Shown: positions 1-7,137 of the stretch, in pieces
How the letters are laid out: every line of letters starts with the position of its first letter
Position numbering within the stretch: the stretch's first letter is position 1
Assembly (NCBI GenBank): GCA_040751985.1
Contig: JBFMFU010000072.1
Location: 1 to 64,000 of the forward strand
From: Desulfoferula sp040751985
Lineage (GTDB): Bacteria; Desulfobacterota; Desulfarculia; Desulfarculales; Desulfarculaceae
Reading direction: 5' to 3'
DNA: 64,000 nucleotides
Made by a program: the position numbers and the translations under genes
Notes under the pieces: model-generated
What the model was told of the DNA's origin: nothing
The model's database searches: none
The model's input: the letters and a program-made list of their open reading frames with translations, nothing else

Positions 1-238
1 CAAACGTCCCTTGCAACTGTCCGGGTTTAAAGGAAGCAAGGGTATGACGACTAAGACTTCCCTACGGGTTTCATTGGTCCCGAGATCGTGGCAGTCTGCC
101 ATACCCTGGTTAGAAACATACTAGATCGCCACGTCGCGGCGCGAGGGGCGACCATTCCTTAACCACCCCTTTCTGCGCCGCTCCTCGCGATGACAACTAT
201 GCTTGATGGCTGGTCCACCGGCGGCGGCGGACAAATCA

Positions 239-263
239 GGGCGGGGATAAACCCCGCCTCTAC
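239..263 (-). repeat. REP-like palindrome, GGGGTTTATCCCC family
   Basis: A perfect 7-bp inverted repeat, GGCGGGG (240-246) and CCCCGCC (252-258), surrounds ATAAA and is followed by TCTAC, so the minus-strand copy begins GTAGA. Related palindromes lie at 21901-21923 and 21946-21970. A GTAG-like head before a GC hairpin is the usual shape of REP sequences moved by RAYT transposases; no such transposase is in this window. Confidence 0.6.
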
Positions 264-274
264 AAAGAACTCTT

Positions 275-365
275 GGGTGGCCGCGACAACTCGTTGTCGA
301 GGTTGCGGAGCCAGTAGGGCGGGTTAGCGCAGCGTAACCCGCCTTTCACGCTGTCTGGGCCACCC
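275..365. repeat. Terminal-inverted-repeat element, copy 1
   Basis: The element is bounded by GGGTGGCC (275-282) and GGCCACCC (358-365), a perfect 8-bp inverted repeat. The left arm contains the palindrome CGACAAC-TC-GTTGTCG (284-299). A separate GTAG-headed palindrome (314-344) sits inside it. Four further copies or partial copies of the same plan are at 21758-21879, 22147-22186, 55997-56158 and 56315-56444. No open reading frame is inside, so it looks like a small non-autonomous repeat. Confidence 0.6.
314..344 (+). repeat. 31-bp REP-like palindrome, copy 1
   Basis: This 31-bp sequence recurs without mismatch at 55910-55940. It starts GTAG and contains AGGCGGGTTA-type inverted arms: GGCGGGTTA pairs with TAACCCGCC around a GCGCAGCG centre. 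Similar GTAG-headed palindromes are widespread REP elements in proteobacteria, where the GTAG is the recognition mark of RAYT transposases. Here it sits inside a larger inverted-repeat element. Confidence 0.75.
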
Positions 366-435
366 GGCGAGCCCGGCCTTAGCACCCCCCCTTTTCCCCT
401 TTACCCGCCCCATCCCGGGCGCTAGCCTTAGCCCC

Positions 436-1299
436 ATGACCCTCATCGACCTGCATACCCACACCACGGCCAGCGACGGCAGCCTGAGCCCCCGCACCCT
501 GGTGGCCGCGGCCCAGGCGGCGGGCCTGGCCGCGGTGGCCGTCACCGACCACGACAGCGTCGCCGGCCTGGACGAGGCCCTGACCGCGGGTGGGGAGCGG
601 GGCCTGGAGGTGGTGCCGGGGGTGGAAATAAGCCTGGAGCGCCCCGGCGGCGGCTCCATGCATCTCATCGGCCTGTGGGTGGACCACCAAAACCCGGAGC
701 TAAAGCAAGGCCTGGCCTGGCTGCAGCAGGCCCGTGCCCAGCGCAACCCGCGCATCGTGGCGCGGTTGAACGACCTGGGCCTGGCCCTGACCCTGGCCGA
801 GGTAGAGGCCGCGGCCGCAGGCGGGCAGGTGGGCCGGCCCCACTTCGCCCAGGTGCTGGTGGCCAAGGGCGCGGCGGCCAACCGCCAGGAGGCCTTCGGA
901 CGCTATCTGAGGCGCGGGGCCCCGGCCTACGTGGAAAAAGACCGTTTCGCGCCGGCCGACGGCCTGGCCCTGATCCGGGCGGCCGGAGGCCTGCCGGTGC
1001 TGGCCCATCCGGGGCTACTGGAGATGCACCCGGCGGCCCTGGCGGAGCTGGTCAGGGAGCTGAAAGAGCTGGGTCTGGAAGGCCTGGAGGCCTATTACAG
1101 CGAGCACGACCCGGCCCTGGAGCGGCGCCTGCTGGGCCTGGCCGCCCGCCTGGGTCTGGCCGTGAGCGGCGGCAGCGACTTCCACGGCGGGCTCAAGCCC
1201 GACATCCGCCTGGGCACTGGCCTGGGCACCCTGCGGGTGCCGGCCGCGCTGCTGGCCGGGCTCAAGTCCCAGCGCCGGCGCATGCTGGCGGCGCGATAG
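436..1299 (+). CDS. PHP-domain phosphoesterase, TrpH/YciV-type (RNase AM family)
   Basis: The 287-residue protein is a PHP-domain metal-dependent phosphoesterase. It opens with DLHTHTTASDG (residues 4-14), followed by VTDHDS (about 35-40), GVEIS near residue 62, VLAHPG in the second half and SGGSDFHG near residue 250, which together supply the His and Asp ligands of a multi-metal site. The length fits the TrpH/YciV family, whose characterised members hydrolyse 3',5'-nucleoside bisphosphates or trim short RNA 5' ends. The protein should be cytosolic. The ATG at 436 directly precedes the conserved metal-binding strand, so the start is secure. The convergent small secreted-protein gene begins 6 bases after its stop, and no operon partner is visible. 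Family assignment is firm; the substrate is inferred. Confidence 0.88.
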   Translation: MTLIDLHTHTTASDGSLSPRTLVAAAQAAGLAAVAVTDHDSVAGLDEALTAGGERGLEVVPGVEISLERPGGGSMHLIGLWVDHQNPELKQGLAWLQQARAQRNPRIVARLNDLGLALTLAEVEAAAAGGQVGRPHFAQVLVAKGAAANRQEAFGRYLRRGAPAYVEKDRFAPADGLALIRAAGGLPVLAHPGLLEMHPAALAELVRELKELGLEGLEAYYSEHDPALERRLLGLAARLGLAVSGGSDFHGGLKPDIRLGTGLGTLRVPAALLAGLKSQRRRMLAAR

Positions 1300-1305
1300 G
1301 CGGGC

Positions 1306-1698
1306 TCAGTTCTTCCACTCGAAGACGATCTGCCTGAGCAGCATGGGGTCGATGGAGTCCTGCTGCTCCTGGCCGGTGGCCGGGTTGCGCCGGCGGAACT
1401 GTATGCGTTCGCCCTGGCCCACGGCCATGGGTCCCATGACCATGAAGCGCTCGTTCTTGGTGGTGACCAGCTCCAGGTTGTCGCCGTCGGCCTGGCGGGT
1501 CAGGCTCTTCACCTCGCTCAGGGGCATGCTCAGCTCGGCGTCCTGGTATTGGCAGAAAAAGGTTTCCATGAGGTCGACGAACTGCGTCACCTCGATCCGC
1601 TGGCCCTGCAGGTCCACCATGTGGCCGCCGGTGCCCGCCGCCGCGGCCGGCCAGACCAGGCCCAGGCTCAGCGCCAGAATGCAGACTAGCTTTTTCAT
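1306..1698 (-). CDS. Small secreted protein of unknown function
   Basis: The 130-residue product starts MKK followed by a hydrophobic stretch ending in PAAAAG, a typical Sec signal peptide of about 20 residues. The mature part is about 110 residues and predicted soluble, with no cysteine pair, membrane segment or repeat. It has one Cys (FFCQYQ) and a mixed charged sequence, with phrases such as LELVTTKNERFMVMGP that look like beta strands. I do not recognise a family. It stands alone, convergent with the PHP gene and divergent from the MBL-fold gene, whose start is 138 bases away. Third-position GC matches the neighbours, and the signal peptide makes a real gene likely. Confidence 0.75.
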   Translation of the reverse strand: MKKLVCILALSLGLVWPAAAAGTGGHMVDLQGQRIEVTQFVDLMETFFCQYQDAELSMPLSEVKSLTRQADGDNLELVTTKNERFMVMGPMAVGQGERIQFRRRNPATGQEQQDSIDPMLLRQIVFEWKN

Positions 1699-1836
1699 GG
1701 CCCGCCCTCCTTGGTTCGTCTTCAGAACAGACTAGCACGCCCGGCCGGGGCCGGCATAGGCCCCGCGGCTTGCGCGGCCACGGCCGGCTCCTCTAACATA
1801 AAAGACGAATCCGCAAGGCCCCCAACGGAGGCGGCG

Positions 1837-2625
1837 ATGATCATCAGGGTGCTGGGCTCGGGCACCTGCGAGCTGCGGCGCGAGCGCTCCTCGCCGGCCT
1901 ACCTGGTGGAGGCCGGGGGCTCGGCCATGCTCCTGGACCTGGGCCAGGGGGCCTGGCGCCGTCTGCTGCAGGCCGGCCGCGACCCGGCCGCCCTGGCCGG
2001 GGTGCTCATCTCCCACCCCCACCCGGACCACCTCGGCGACCTGCTGCCCCTGCTGTTCGCCCTGAACTATGACCCCCACCTGGCCGGCGCGCGCCTGGCC
2101 CTCCTGGCCCACCCCGGCCTGGAGCAGGTGCTGGCCGGCTTCAGCGCGGCCTTCGGCAAGTGGGTGGAGCCGCCGGCCGGGGCCCTGGAGCGGCGCTGGC
2201 TGACTCCGGGCCAGGAGACCAGCCTGGGCCCGGTGACCATCAAGACCGCCGCCGCGGCCCACCACCCGCACAGCCTGGCCTTCCGCCTGGAGCACGGCGG
2301 CGCGGCCCTGGTCTACCTGGGCGACAGCGAGGCCAGCCCGCAGCTGACGGCCTTGGCGGCCGGGGCCGGGCTTCTGGTGTGCCACTGCGCGGGCAGCGAC
2401 CGGAGCCCCAAGCCCGGCCACCTGCACCCGGCCGCCTGCGGCCGCCTGGCCGCCGAGGCCGGCGCGCAGGCCCTGCTGCTCAGCCATTTTTATTGCGACG
2501 TGGACCCGGAGCAGGCCGCGGCCTCGGCCGCGGAGCACTTCTCCGGCGCGGTCTGGGCGGCCAGCGATCACCTGGAGCTGAGCCTGGGGCCCGGCCCGGC
2601 GGTCGGCCCCAGCTCCGGCAGGTAA
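1837..2625 (+). CDS. Metallo-beta-lactamase-fold hydrolase, RNase Z-like
   Basis: The 262-residue protein has the MBL-fold metal motif as SHPHPDHLGD near residues 58-67, preceded by VLGSGTCEL and a LLDLGQGA strand. That arrangement is typical of the RNase Z/arylsulfatase-like branch. Later metal ligands are visible as AHHPHS, GDSEASP and LLLSHFYC. I chose ATG 1837, preceded by GGAG 8-12 bases upstream, over a longer reading from 1711 whose first 42 residues show no conservation. True tRNase Z enzymes carry a long exosite arm that I do not see, so RNA processing is only one option; many relatives act on other phosphodiesters or esters. It appears monocistronic. Confidence 0.85.
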   Translation: MIIRVLGSGTCELRRERSSPAYLVEAGGSAMLLDLGQGAWRRLLQAGRDPAALAGVLISHPHPDHLGDLLPLLFALNYDPHLAGARLALLAHPGLEQVLAGFSAAFGKWVEPPAGALERRWLTPGQETSLGPVTIKTAAAAHHPHSLAFRLEHGGAALVYLGDSEASPQLTALAAGAGLLVCHCAGSDRSPKPGHLHPAACGRLAAEAGAQALLLSHFYCDVDPEQAAASAAEHFSGAVWAASDHLELSLGPGPAVGPSSGR

Positions 2626-2881
2626 TTTATAGGCAAAACCGCCAGCTAGGTCCTTGACTTGGCGAGCAAGCATTTGCTAACGTGCAGACGATCGCAGCTT
2701 TCTTATAGCTATTATGAATCGACACTGGACACTGACCCCGGGGGGAAGAGTGCGCCGTCGGCGCCGGGACCGCGCCGGGTCCTGGGCAGGCGGCCGCGCG
2801 CAACAAGGGCTTGCAAATCCATAAGCCACGGGGCAGAATCAAAAGGCCCCCCGCTACCAGGCCTGCGCTTAGAGGGATGCC

Positions 2882-3373
2882 ATGAAAAGCAAGGTGTTGA
2901 TTCCGGTGGACACGGCCCGCAACTCCCTGACCGCCGAAGAGTACGCCATCCGCCTCAACTGGCGCCTGCCCCTGCAGGTGACCCTGCTCAACGTGCTCAA
3001 CACCACCCGCCTGGAGCAGCACGGCATCAGCCCCGACGACCAGGGGCGCATCAAGAGCGCCATGCGCAAGCGGGCCGAGGGCGTTTTGGCCGAGGCCGCC
3101 GAGGCCTTCCAGAAGGCCGACGTGGAATACGAGACCATGATTGAGGAGGGCGCCCCGGCGGCGGTGATCTGCCGGGTGGCCGCCGAGGGCGGCTACGAGA
3201 TGGTCATCCTGCCCCAGAGCGGCTACAGCGAGCTGGAAGAGATCCTGGGCGGCAGCGTGGTGCACAACGTGCTGTGGAAGTGCTCCACGCCGGTGCTCTT
3301 GGTCAAGCATTCTGCGGAGCGGCTGGAGGACCAGCGCAAGAAGCTGGCCGAAGGCGAACTACTGCCCCGTTAG
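2882..3373 (+). CDS. Universal stress protein (UspA family)
   Basis: The 163-residue protein has the single-domain UspA alpha/beta layout. It begins SKVLIPVDTARNS with the strand and Asp that hold the nucleotide. The C-terminal core reads MVILPQSGYSELEEILGGS then PVLLVK, a variant of the G-2x-G-9x-G(S) ATP-binding loop. A middle helix is rich in Lys, Glu and Ala. Members bind ATP or act as stress-induced dimers in the cytosol. The gene is alone, with 256 bases of upstream space and the TRAP operon about 200 bases downstream. A USP gene next to TRAP transporter genes is a common arrangement, but the gap here argues for separate transcription. Confidence 0.9.
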   Translation: MKSKVLIPVDTARNSLTAEEYAIRLNWRLPLQVTLLNVLNTTRLEQHGISPDDQGRIKSAMRKRAEGVLAEAAEAFQKADVEYETMIEEGAPAAVICRVAAEGGYEMVILPQSGYSELEEILGGSVVHNVLWKCSTPVLLVKHSAERLEDQRKKLAEGELLPR

Positions 3374-3576
3374 TCCGCCTGGACGACCCAGGCCGGGGCT
3401 TAGGTTATGAAAATCCCTTAGGCGTTTGCAGACCCGGAAGGGAGGTGAAGGCGGCGTCGGGGTGTCTGCCTTGCCGGCCGCCAGGGCCGGAGCCCGCCAG
3501 GGGCGGGAGGCCCGGCCAGGCAGGGGAGCCTAAGGCAACAGCAGCGTAATGCACAGCCTAGCAAAAGGGAGGGGTT

Positions 3577-4629
3577 ATGCGTCTATCCAAGGTTCTGTTG
3601 GTATTGGTGGCGGTTCTGGTGGCCGTGGCCCTGGCAATGCCGGTCATGGCGGCCAAGCCCTCGCTGGAAAAGTGGAAACCGGCCTTCGACTACTCCAAGG
3701 CCAAATATAAGATCAAGGTCAGCAACGTCAGCCATCCCGCCATCAAGGGCGTGTACGCCGGCTTTGCCATCCGCGACGCCCTCTGGAAGGCTACCAAGGG
3801 CCAGATCTACTTCGAGTACCTGCCCTTCTCCATGCTGGGCGGCGAGGTAGAGGTGCTCAACCAGTTGAAGATGGGCGCCATCCAGGGCATGAGCGTGTCC
3901 TCGGTGGCCTCCACCAACCTGGGCCCGCGCATGGGCATCGTCAACCTGCCCTTCCTGGTGGACACCTACGAGAAGCTGGAGAAGTACATCGGCAACAAGA
4001 AGCTGTTCCAGCACTTCCTGGACGGCATGGAGCACCAGGGCATCATGGGCCTGTCCATCACCGGCTACGGCCAGTACGGCTGGGCCACCACCATCCCGGT
4101 GAAGGACATCGCCGACGCCAAGAAGGTGAAGTTCCGCATCGCCGAGGCGGCGGTGAACAAGGACATCTACAAGGCCTGGGGCTTCAACCCCGTGGTCATG
4201 CCCTGGCCGGACGTGCCCACCGCCCTCAAGCAGGGCGTCATCACCGGCCTGGACCACACCCTGCTGGTGTGCTACCTGACCAAGAAGTTCGAGGTGGCCA
4301 AGAACTTCACCCCCATCAACTACGCCCAGGGCCTGTTCATCTGGGTCTTCAACAAGAAGTGGTTCAAGAGCCTGCCGGCCGACCTGCAGAAGACCTTCGT
4401 GCAGGTGGTGGTGGAGCAGGCCGCCATTTACCGCGCCCAGACCAAGGCGCAGGAAGAGCAGTGCAAGAAGGACGCCATCGCCAAAGAGGGCGTCAAGTTC
4501 TGGGACCTGAGCAAGAAGGATCTGGACATCCTGCGCAAGCAGGGCGATGTGGTGCACAAGGCGTTCGCCAAGGAGATCGGTCCCGACTACCTCAAGCAGG
4601 TGCAGAGCTTCCTGGGCTACAAGCCCTAA
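3577..4629 (+). CDS. dctP: TRAP transporter periplasmic substrate-binding protein, DctP family
   Basis: This 350-residue protein has a Sec signal peptide (MRLSKVLLVLVAVLVAVAL, cleaved after PVMAA) and the DctP fold. The middle carries the PVKDIADAKKVKFRIAEA segment, matching the conserved region whose Arg salt-bridges the substrate carboxylate in DctP proteins. It captures a small organic acid in the periplasm and delivers it to the DctQM permease encoded next. The start ATG has AAGGGAGG 7 bases upstream. Gene order dctP-dctQ-dctM is complete and ends in a terminator. The ligand cannot be read from sequence; the proximity to ilv and leu genes is suggestive at most. Confidence 0.93.
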   Translation: MRLSKVLLVLVAVLVAVALAMPVMAAKPSLEKWKPAFDYSKAKYKIKVSNVSHPAIKGVYAGFAIRDALWKATKGQIYFEYLPFSMLGGEVEVLNQLKMGAIQGMSVSSVASTNLGPRMGIVNLPFLVDTYEKLEKYIGNKKLFQHFLDGMEHQGIMGLSITGYGQYGWATTIPVKDIADAKKVKFRIAEAAVNKDIYKAWGFNPVVMPWPDVPTALKQGVITGLDHTLLVCYLTKKFEVAKNFTPINYAQGLFIWVFNKKWFKSLPADLQKTFVQVVVEQAAIYRAQTKAQEEQCKKDAIAKEGVKFWDLSKKDLDILRKQGDVVHKAFAKEIGPDYLKQVQSFLGYKP

Positions 4630-4751
4630 ACCCGTCCAAGGCCAGGTCCGGGCCGGGGTTCGCCCCGGCCTGGGCCTTACTTACCCCCCGGTTGCGGCCT
4701 GCGGCCGAGACAGGATGACAGACAAGGGGGCCTCGCGGGGAAGGAACGGCG

Positions 4752-5414
4752 ATGAGTCAAGAGCGCGTTTTCTGGTTCGGCTGGGCGGCCGCGGCCTGCA
4801 TCGTGGCGGCGGGGGCGCTGGGCTTCCTCTTCCAGCGCCTGGAGGGCCTGGCCTGGTCGGCCATCGGCGTCTATCTCCTGTTCATGCTGCTGGCGGCCTT
4901 CACGGGCAACTGGAGCCGCTTTCTGCTGTTCCAGGACCGGGGCCTGAGCTGGTTCGAGGACTGGACGCTGTACATGGCGGTGATGATCGGCCTGATCTCG
5001 CTGTTCGTCAACGTGGCGCTGCGCTACCTGTTCCACTACTCCCTGGCCTGGTCCGAGGAGATGATCCGCGAGATCATCATCTACACCACCTTCATCGGCC
5101 TGGCCCCGGCCATCAAGAACCGCTCCATGATCACCATCGACGCCCTGGTGCAGTTGGTGCCGCGCCTGCGCCAGCCCCTGGTCTACTTCAGCCACCTGTC
5201 GGTGCTGCTGTTCTCGGTGATCATCACCAAGCTGGGCGTGGACATGGCCATCATGCAGGAGCAGACCTTCCAGAAGACCATCATCATGGAGATACCCCTG
5301 GTGCTGCTGTACTGCATCCTGCCCCTGATGGGCGCCACCATGGGCATCCGCACCATCCAGGTCTTGTGGTGGGACTTCCAGAAAAACCGGTCCGCGGCTA
5401 AGGTGAGCGGTTAG
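4752..5414 (+). CDS. dctQ: TRAP transporter small permease, DctQ family
   Basis: The 220-residue protein has four evident hydrophobic segments (about residues 10-30, 38-60, 72-95 and 155-200) and conserved DctQ features: WSEEMIREIIIYTTFIGLA followed by RSMITIDALV. DctQ is the small membrane subunit that, with DctM, forms the sodium-driven TRAP permease. The start ATG has GGAACGGCG just upstream. The dctM gene begins 15 bases after its stop, consistent with co-translation. The length is slightly above the usual 160-200 residues because of an extra N-terminal hydrophobic hairpin. Confidence 0.9.
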   Translation: MSQERVFWFGWAAAACIVAAGALGFLFQRLEGLAWSAIGVYLLFMLLAAFTGNWSRFLLFQDRGLSWFEDWTLYMAVMIGLISLFVNVALRYLFHYSLAWSEEMIREIIIYTTFIGLAPAIKNRSMITIDALVQLVPRLRQPLVYFSHLSVLLFSVIITKLGVDMAIMQEQTFQKTIIMEIPLVLLYCILPLMGATMGIRTIQVLWWDFQKNRSAAKVSG

Positions 5415-5429
5415 GGAGCGGGGGCTACC

Positions 5430-6728
5430 ATGGAAATCAGCTACGCCATCGTCATCCTGGTGCTCCTGGGGGCCATGGCCGCCACGGTGCCGGTGTTCCT
5501 CTGCCTGTTCTTCACCTCGGTGGTGGGGTTTTTGCTCTTCACCGACCTGCCCCTGCTGGTGCTGGCCCAGAGCCTGTTCCGCTCCATGGACAACTTCGCC
5601 CTGGTGGTGGTGCTGTTCTTCATCCTCTGCGGCAACATCATGACCAGCGGCTCCATCGTGGACAAGCTGATCAAGTTCGCCAACGTGGTGGTGGGCTGGC
5701 TGCCCGGCGGCCTGGCCATGGCCGGGGTTTTGGCCTGCGGCCTGTTCGGGGCCATCAGCGGCTCCACGGTGGCCACGGTGGTGGCCATCGGCGGGTTCAT
5801 GATCCCGGCCCTGATAAGCAACAAGTACAACCTGCGCTTCTCGGTGGGCGTAATGACCTCGGCCCCCAACCTGGGGGTCATCATCCCGCCCTCCATCAGC
5901 ATGATCCTCTACTCGATGATCAGCGCCGTGTCCCTGGAGGGCCTGTTCCTCACCGGCTTCGTGCCCGGCGTCCTGATCATGGCCGGCATGTGCGCCTACT
6001 CCTATATCTGGGCGGTGCGCCACCCCGGCTTCACCCAAGCGCCCAAGCCCACCTGGAACCAGGCCTGGAAGACCTTCAAGGAAGGCTTCTGGTCCCTGAT
6101 GCTGCCGGTGATCATCTTCGGCGGCATCTTCAGCGGCGCCTTCACCGCCAACGAGGCGGCGGTGGTGGCCTGCGTCTACGCCTTCATCGTGGAGCTGTTC
6201 ATCCACAAGGACATGAAGTTTACCACGGTCAAGAAGGTGATGATCAACTCGGCGGTGACCAGCGCCACCCTGCTGATCATCGTGGCCGGGGCCACCTGCT
6301 TCGGCCGCTACCTGACCTTCGAGGCCATCCCGGCCAAGATCAGCGAGGCGGTGGTGGCCTCCATCACCCAGCCCTGGATGTTCTTGCTGGTGATCAACAT
6401 CCTGCTTCTGATCATCGGCATGTTCATGGACATCATCAGCGCCACCCTGATCCTGGGGCCCATCTTCCTGCCCATGCTCAGCCACTACGGCATCAACCCG
6501 GTGCACTTCGGCCTCTTGATGACCGTGAACCTAGCCATCGGCTACTGCACGCCGCCCCTGGGCGTGAGCCTGTACATCACCGGGGCCATGGTGAACAAGG
6601 ACCTGGTCTACGTCTCGCGGGCGGTGCTGCCCTGGATCACCATCCAGACTGCGGTGCTGATGCTCATGACCTACTGGCCAGACGCGGTGCTATGGCTGCC
6701 GCGGCTGGTGGGCTGGAACGTGGACTAA
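5430..6728 (+). CDS. dctM: TRAP transporter large permease, DctM family
   Basis: The 432-residue protein is almost wholly hydrophobic, with about twelve membrane segments. It has the DctM signatures: FGAISGSTVATVVAIG (residues about 108-123), the GVIIPPSISMI segment (about 148-158) and the second-half counterpart YCTPPLGVSLY. These are the two helix-hairpin repeats that form the elevator domain with its Na+ and substrate sites. It is the core of the TRAP permease and ends the operon. A 10-bp stem terminator follows 20 bases after the stop. Confidence 0.94.
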   Translation: MEISYAIVILVLLGAMAATVPVFLCLFFTSVVGFLLFTDLPLLVLAQSLFRSMDNFALVVVLFFILCGNIMTSGSIVDKLIKFANVVVGWLPGGLAMAGVLACGLFGAISGSTVATVVAIGGFMIPALISNKYNLRFSVGVMTSAPNLGVIIPPSISMILYSMISAVSLEGLFLTGFVPGVLIMAGMCAYSYIWAVRHPGFTQAPKPTWNQAWKTFKEGFWSLMLPVIIFGGIFSGAFTANEAAVVACVYAFIVELFIHKDMKFTTVKKVMINSAVTSATLLIIVAGATCFGRYLTFEAIPAKISEAVVASITQPWMFLLVINILLLIIGMFMDIISATLILGPIFLPMLSHYGINPVHFGLLMTVNLAIGYCTPPLGVSLYITGAMVNKDLVYVSRAVLPWITIQTAVLMLMTYWPDAVLWLPRLVGWNVD

Positions 6729-6748
6729 GCCCGGCTTCGGCCGCGCGC

Positions 6749-6780
6749 GGCGCCCGCCAATCGGCGGGCGCCTTGCTTTT
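6749..6780 (+). terminator. Intrinsic terminator of the TRAP operon
   Basis: GGCGCCCGCC (6749-6758) pairs perfectly with GGCGGGCGCC (6763-6772) around a four-base AATC loop, and TTGCTTTT follows. It separates the TRAP operon from the ilv leader promoter 30 bases further on. Confidence 0.88.
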
Positions 6781-6810
6781 GGGGACCGCCAAAAAAACGC
6801 GGGGCCTCAG

Positions 6811-6838
6811 TTGACAAGCCTCCTGGGCGGTGATAGAG
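6811..6838 (+). promoter_or_regulatory. Candidate sigma-70 promoter of the ilv operon
   Basis: A consensus -35 hexamer, TTGACA, lies at 6811-6816. A weak -10 (ATAGAG-like, within TGATAGAGG) begins 16-17 bases later. It sits between the TRAP terminator and the leader-peptide start at 6870, where an attenuated biosynthetic operon needs its promoter. Confidence 0.6.
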
Positions 6839-6869
6839 GTTTATCGTTCCGATTTCAAGGAGGATACTC

Positions 6870-6992
6870 ATGAGGCGAAAAACCCGAGCTAGTCAGGCCG
6901 CCATGGCTGCCACGTCCTTCTCCTGCCGTCCCGCCTCCTGCCTTATCGCCATCCTCGGCGTAGTAGTATCCTTGATTCTCCTGCCCCTGTAG
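6870..6992 (+). CDS. ilv operon leader peptide (attenuation peptide)
   Basis: A 40-codon reading frame begins at an ATG with the near-perfect Shine-Dalgarno AAGGAGG (6858-6864) five bases upstream and ends in TAG at 6990. The last 16 residues are LIAILGVVVSLILLPL, of which 12 are Leu, Ile or Val, including three consecutive GTA valine codons. That is the signature of a branched-chain amino acid attenuation leader, such as IlvL or IvbL: stalling on scarce charged tRNA-Leu/Ile/Val changes folding of the downstream RNA. The N-terminal half is basic (RRKTR) and unremarkable. The peptide is 145 bases upstream of ilvD, within the gap after a consensus -35. The function follows from position and composition. 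The alternative, a small membrane protein, is possible because the tail is hydrophobic, but less likely here. Confidence 0.85.
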   Translation: MRRKTRASQAAMAATSFSCRPASCLIAILGVVVSLILLPL

Positions 6993-7137
6993 GGGCCGCA
7001 AATTCTCTCTTAGACAACTTAGCGCGTAACTAAAGGCCGCCGGGCCGCGGGCAAATCGTTTTGGGCCCCCGGCCGGCCGCCGGGCCCCCAGGCGGGGCCC
7101 CCAGCCAGCCCCTCGAGGGCAAAGGATTTCGTAGATC
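6993..7137 (+). promoter_or_regulatory. Presumed ilv attenuator region
   Basis: This segment between leader stop and ilvD start holds complementary G+C blocks. GGCCGCCGGGCCGCGGGC (7037-7054) can pair partly with the block from about 7066 to 7080, and that block can also pair with GGCGGGGCCC near 7091-7100. Such mutually exclusive pairing is what an attenuator needs. I cannot fix the terminator stem by eye; the only T-rich stretch is ATCGTTTT at 7058-7065, directly after the first GC block, so the exact hairpins are uncertain. Confidence 0.5.

Larger units (their letters stand above)
1..435. other. Gene-free stretch with palindromic repeats
   Basis: I see no gene here. Positions 40-106 can form an imperfect hairpin (GGGTATG at 40-46 with CATACCC at 100-106, and GACT at 49-52 with AGTC at 93-96). 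About 117-203, read on the minus strand, resembles the degenerate intergenic repeat seen again near 22.0 kb and 56.45 kb. A GGCGGGG-ATAAA-CCCCGCC palindrome lies at 240-258. An element bounded by GGGTGGCC and GGCCACCC fills 275-365. The rest shows no promoter I would defend. Confidence 0.6.
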
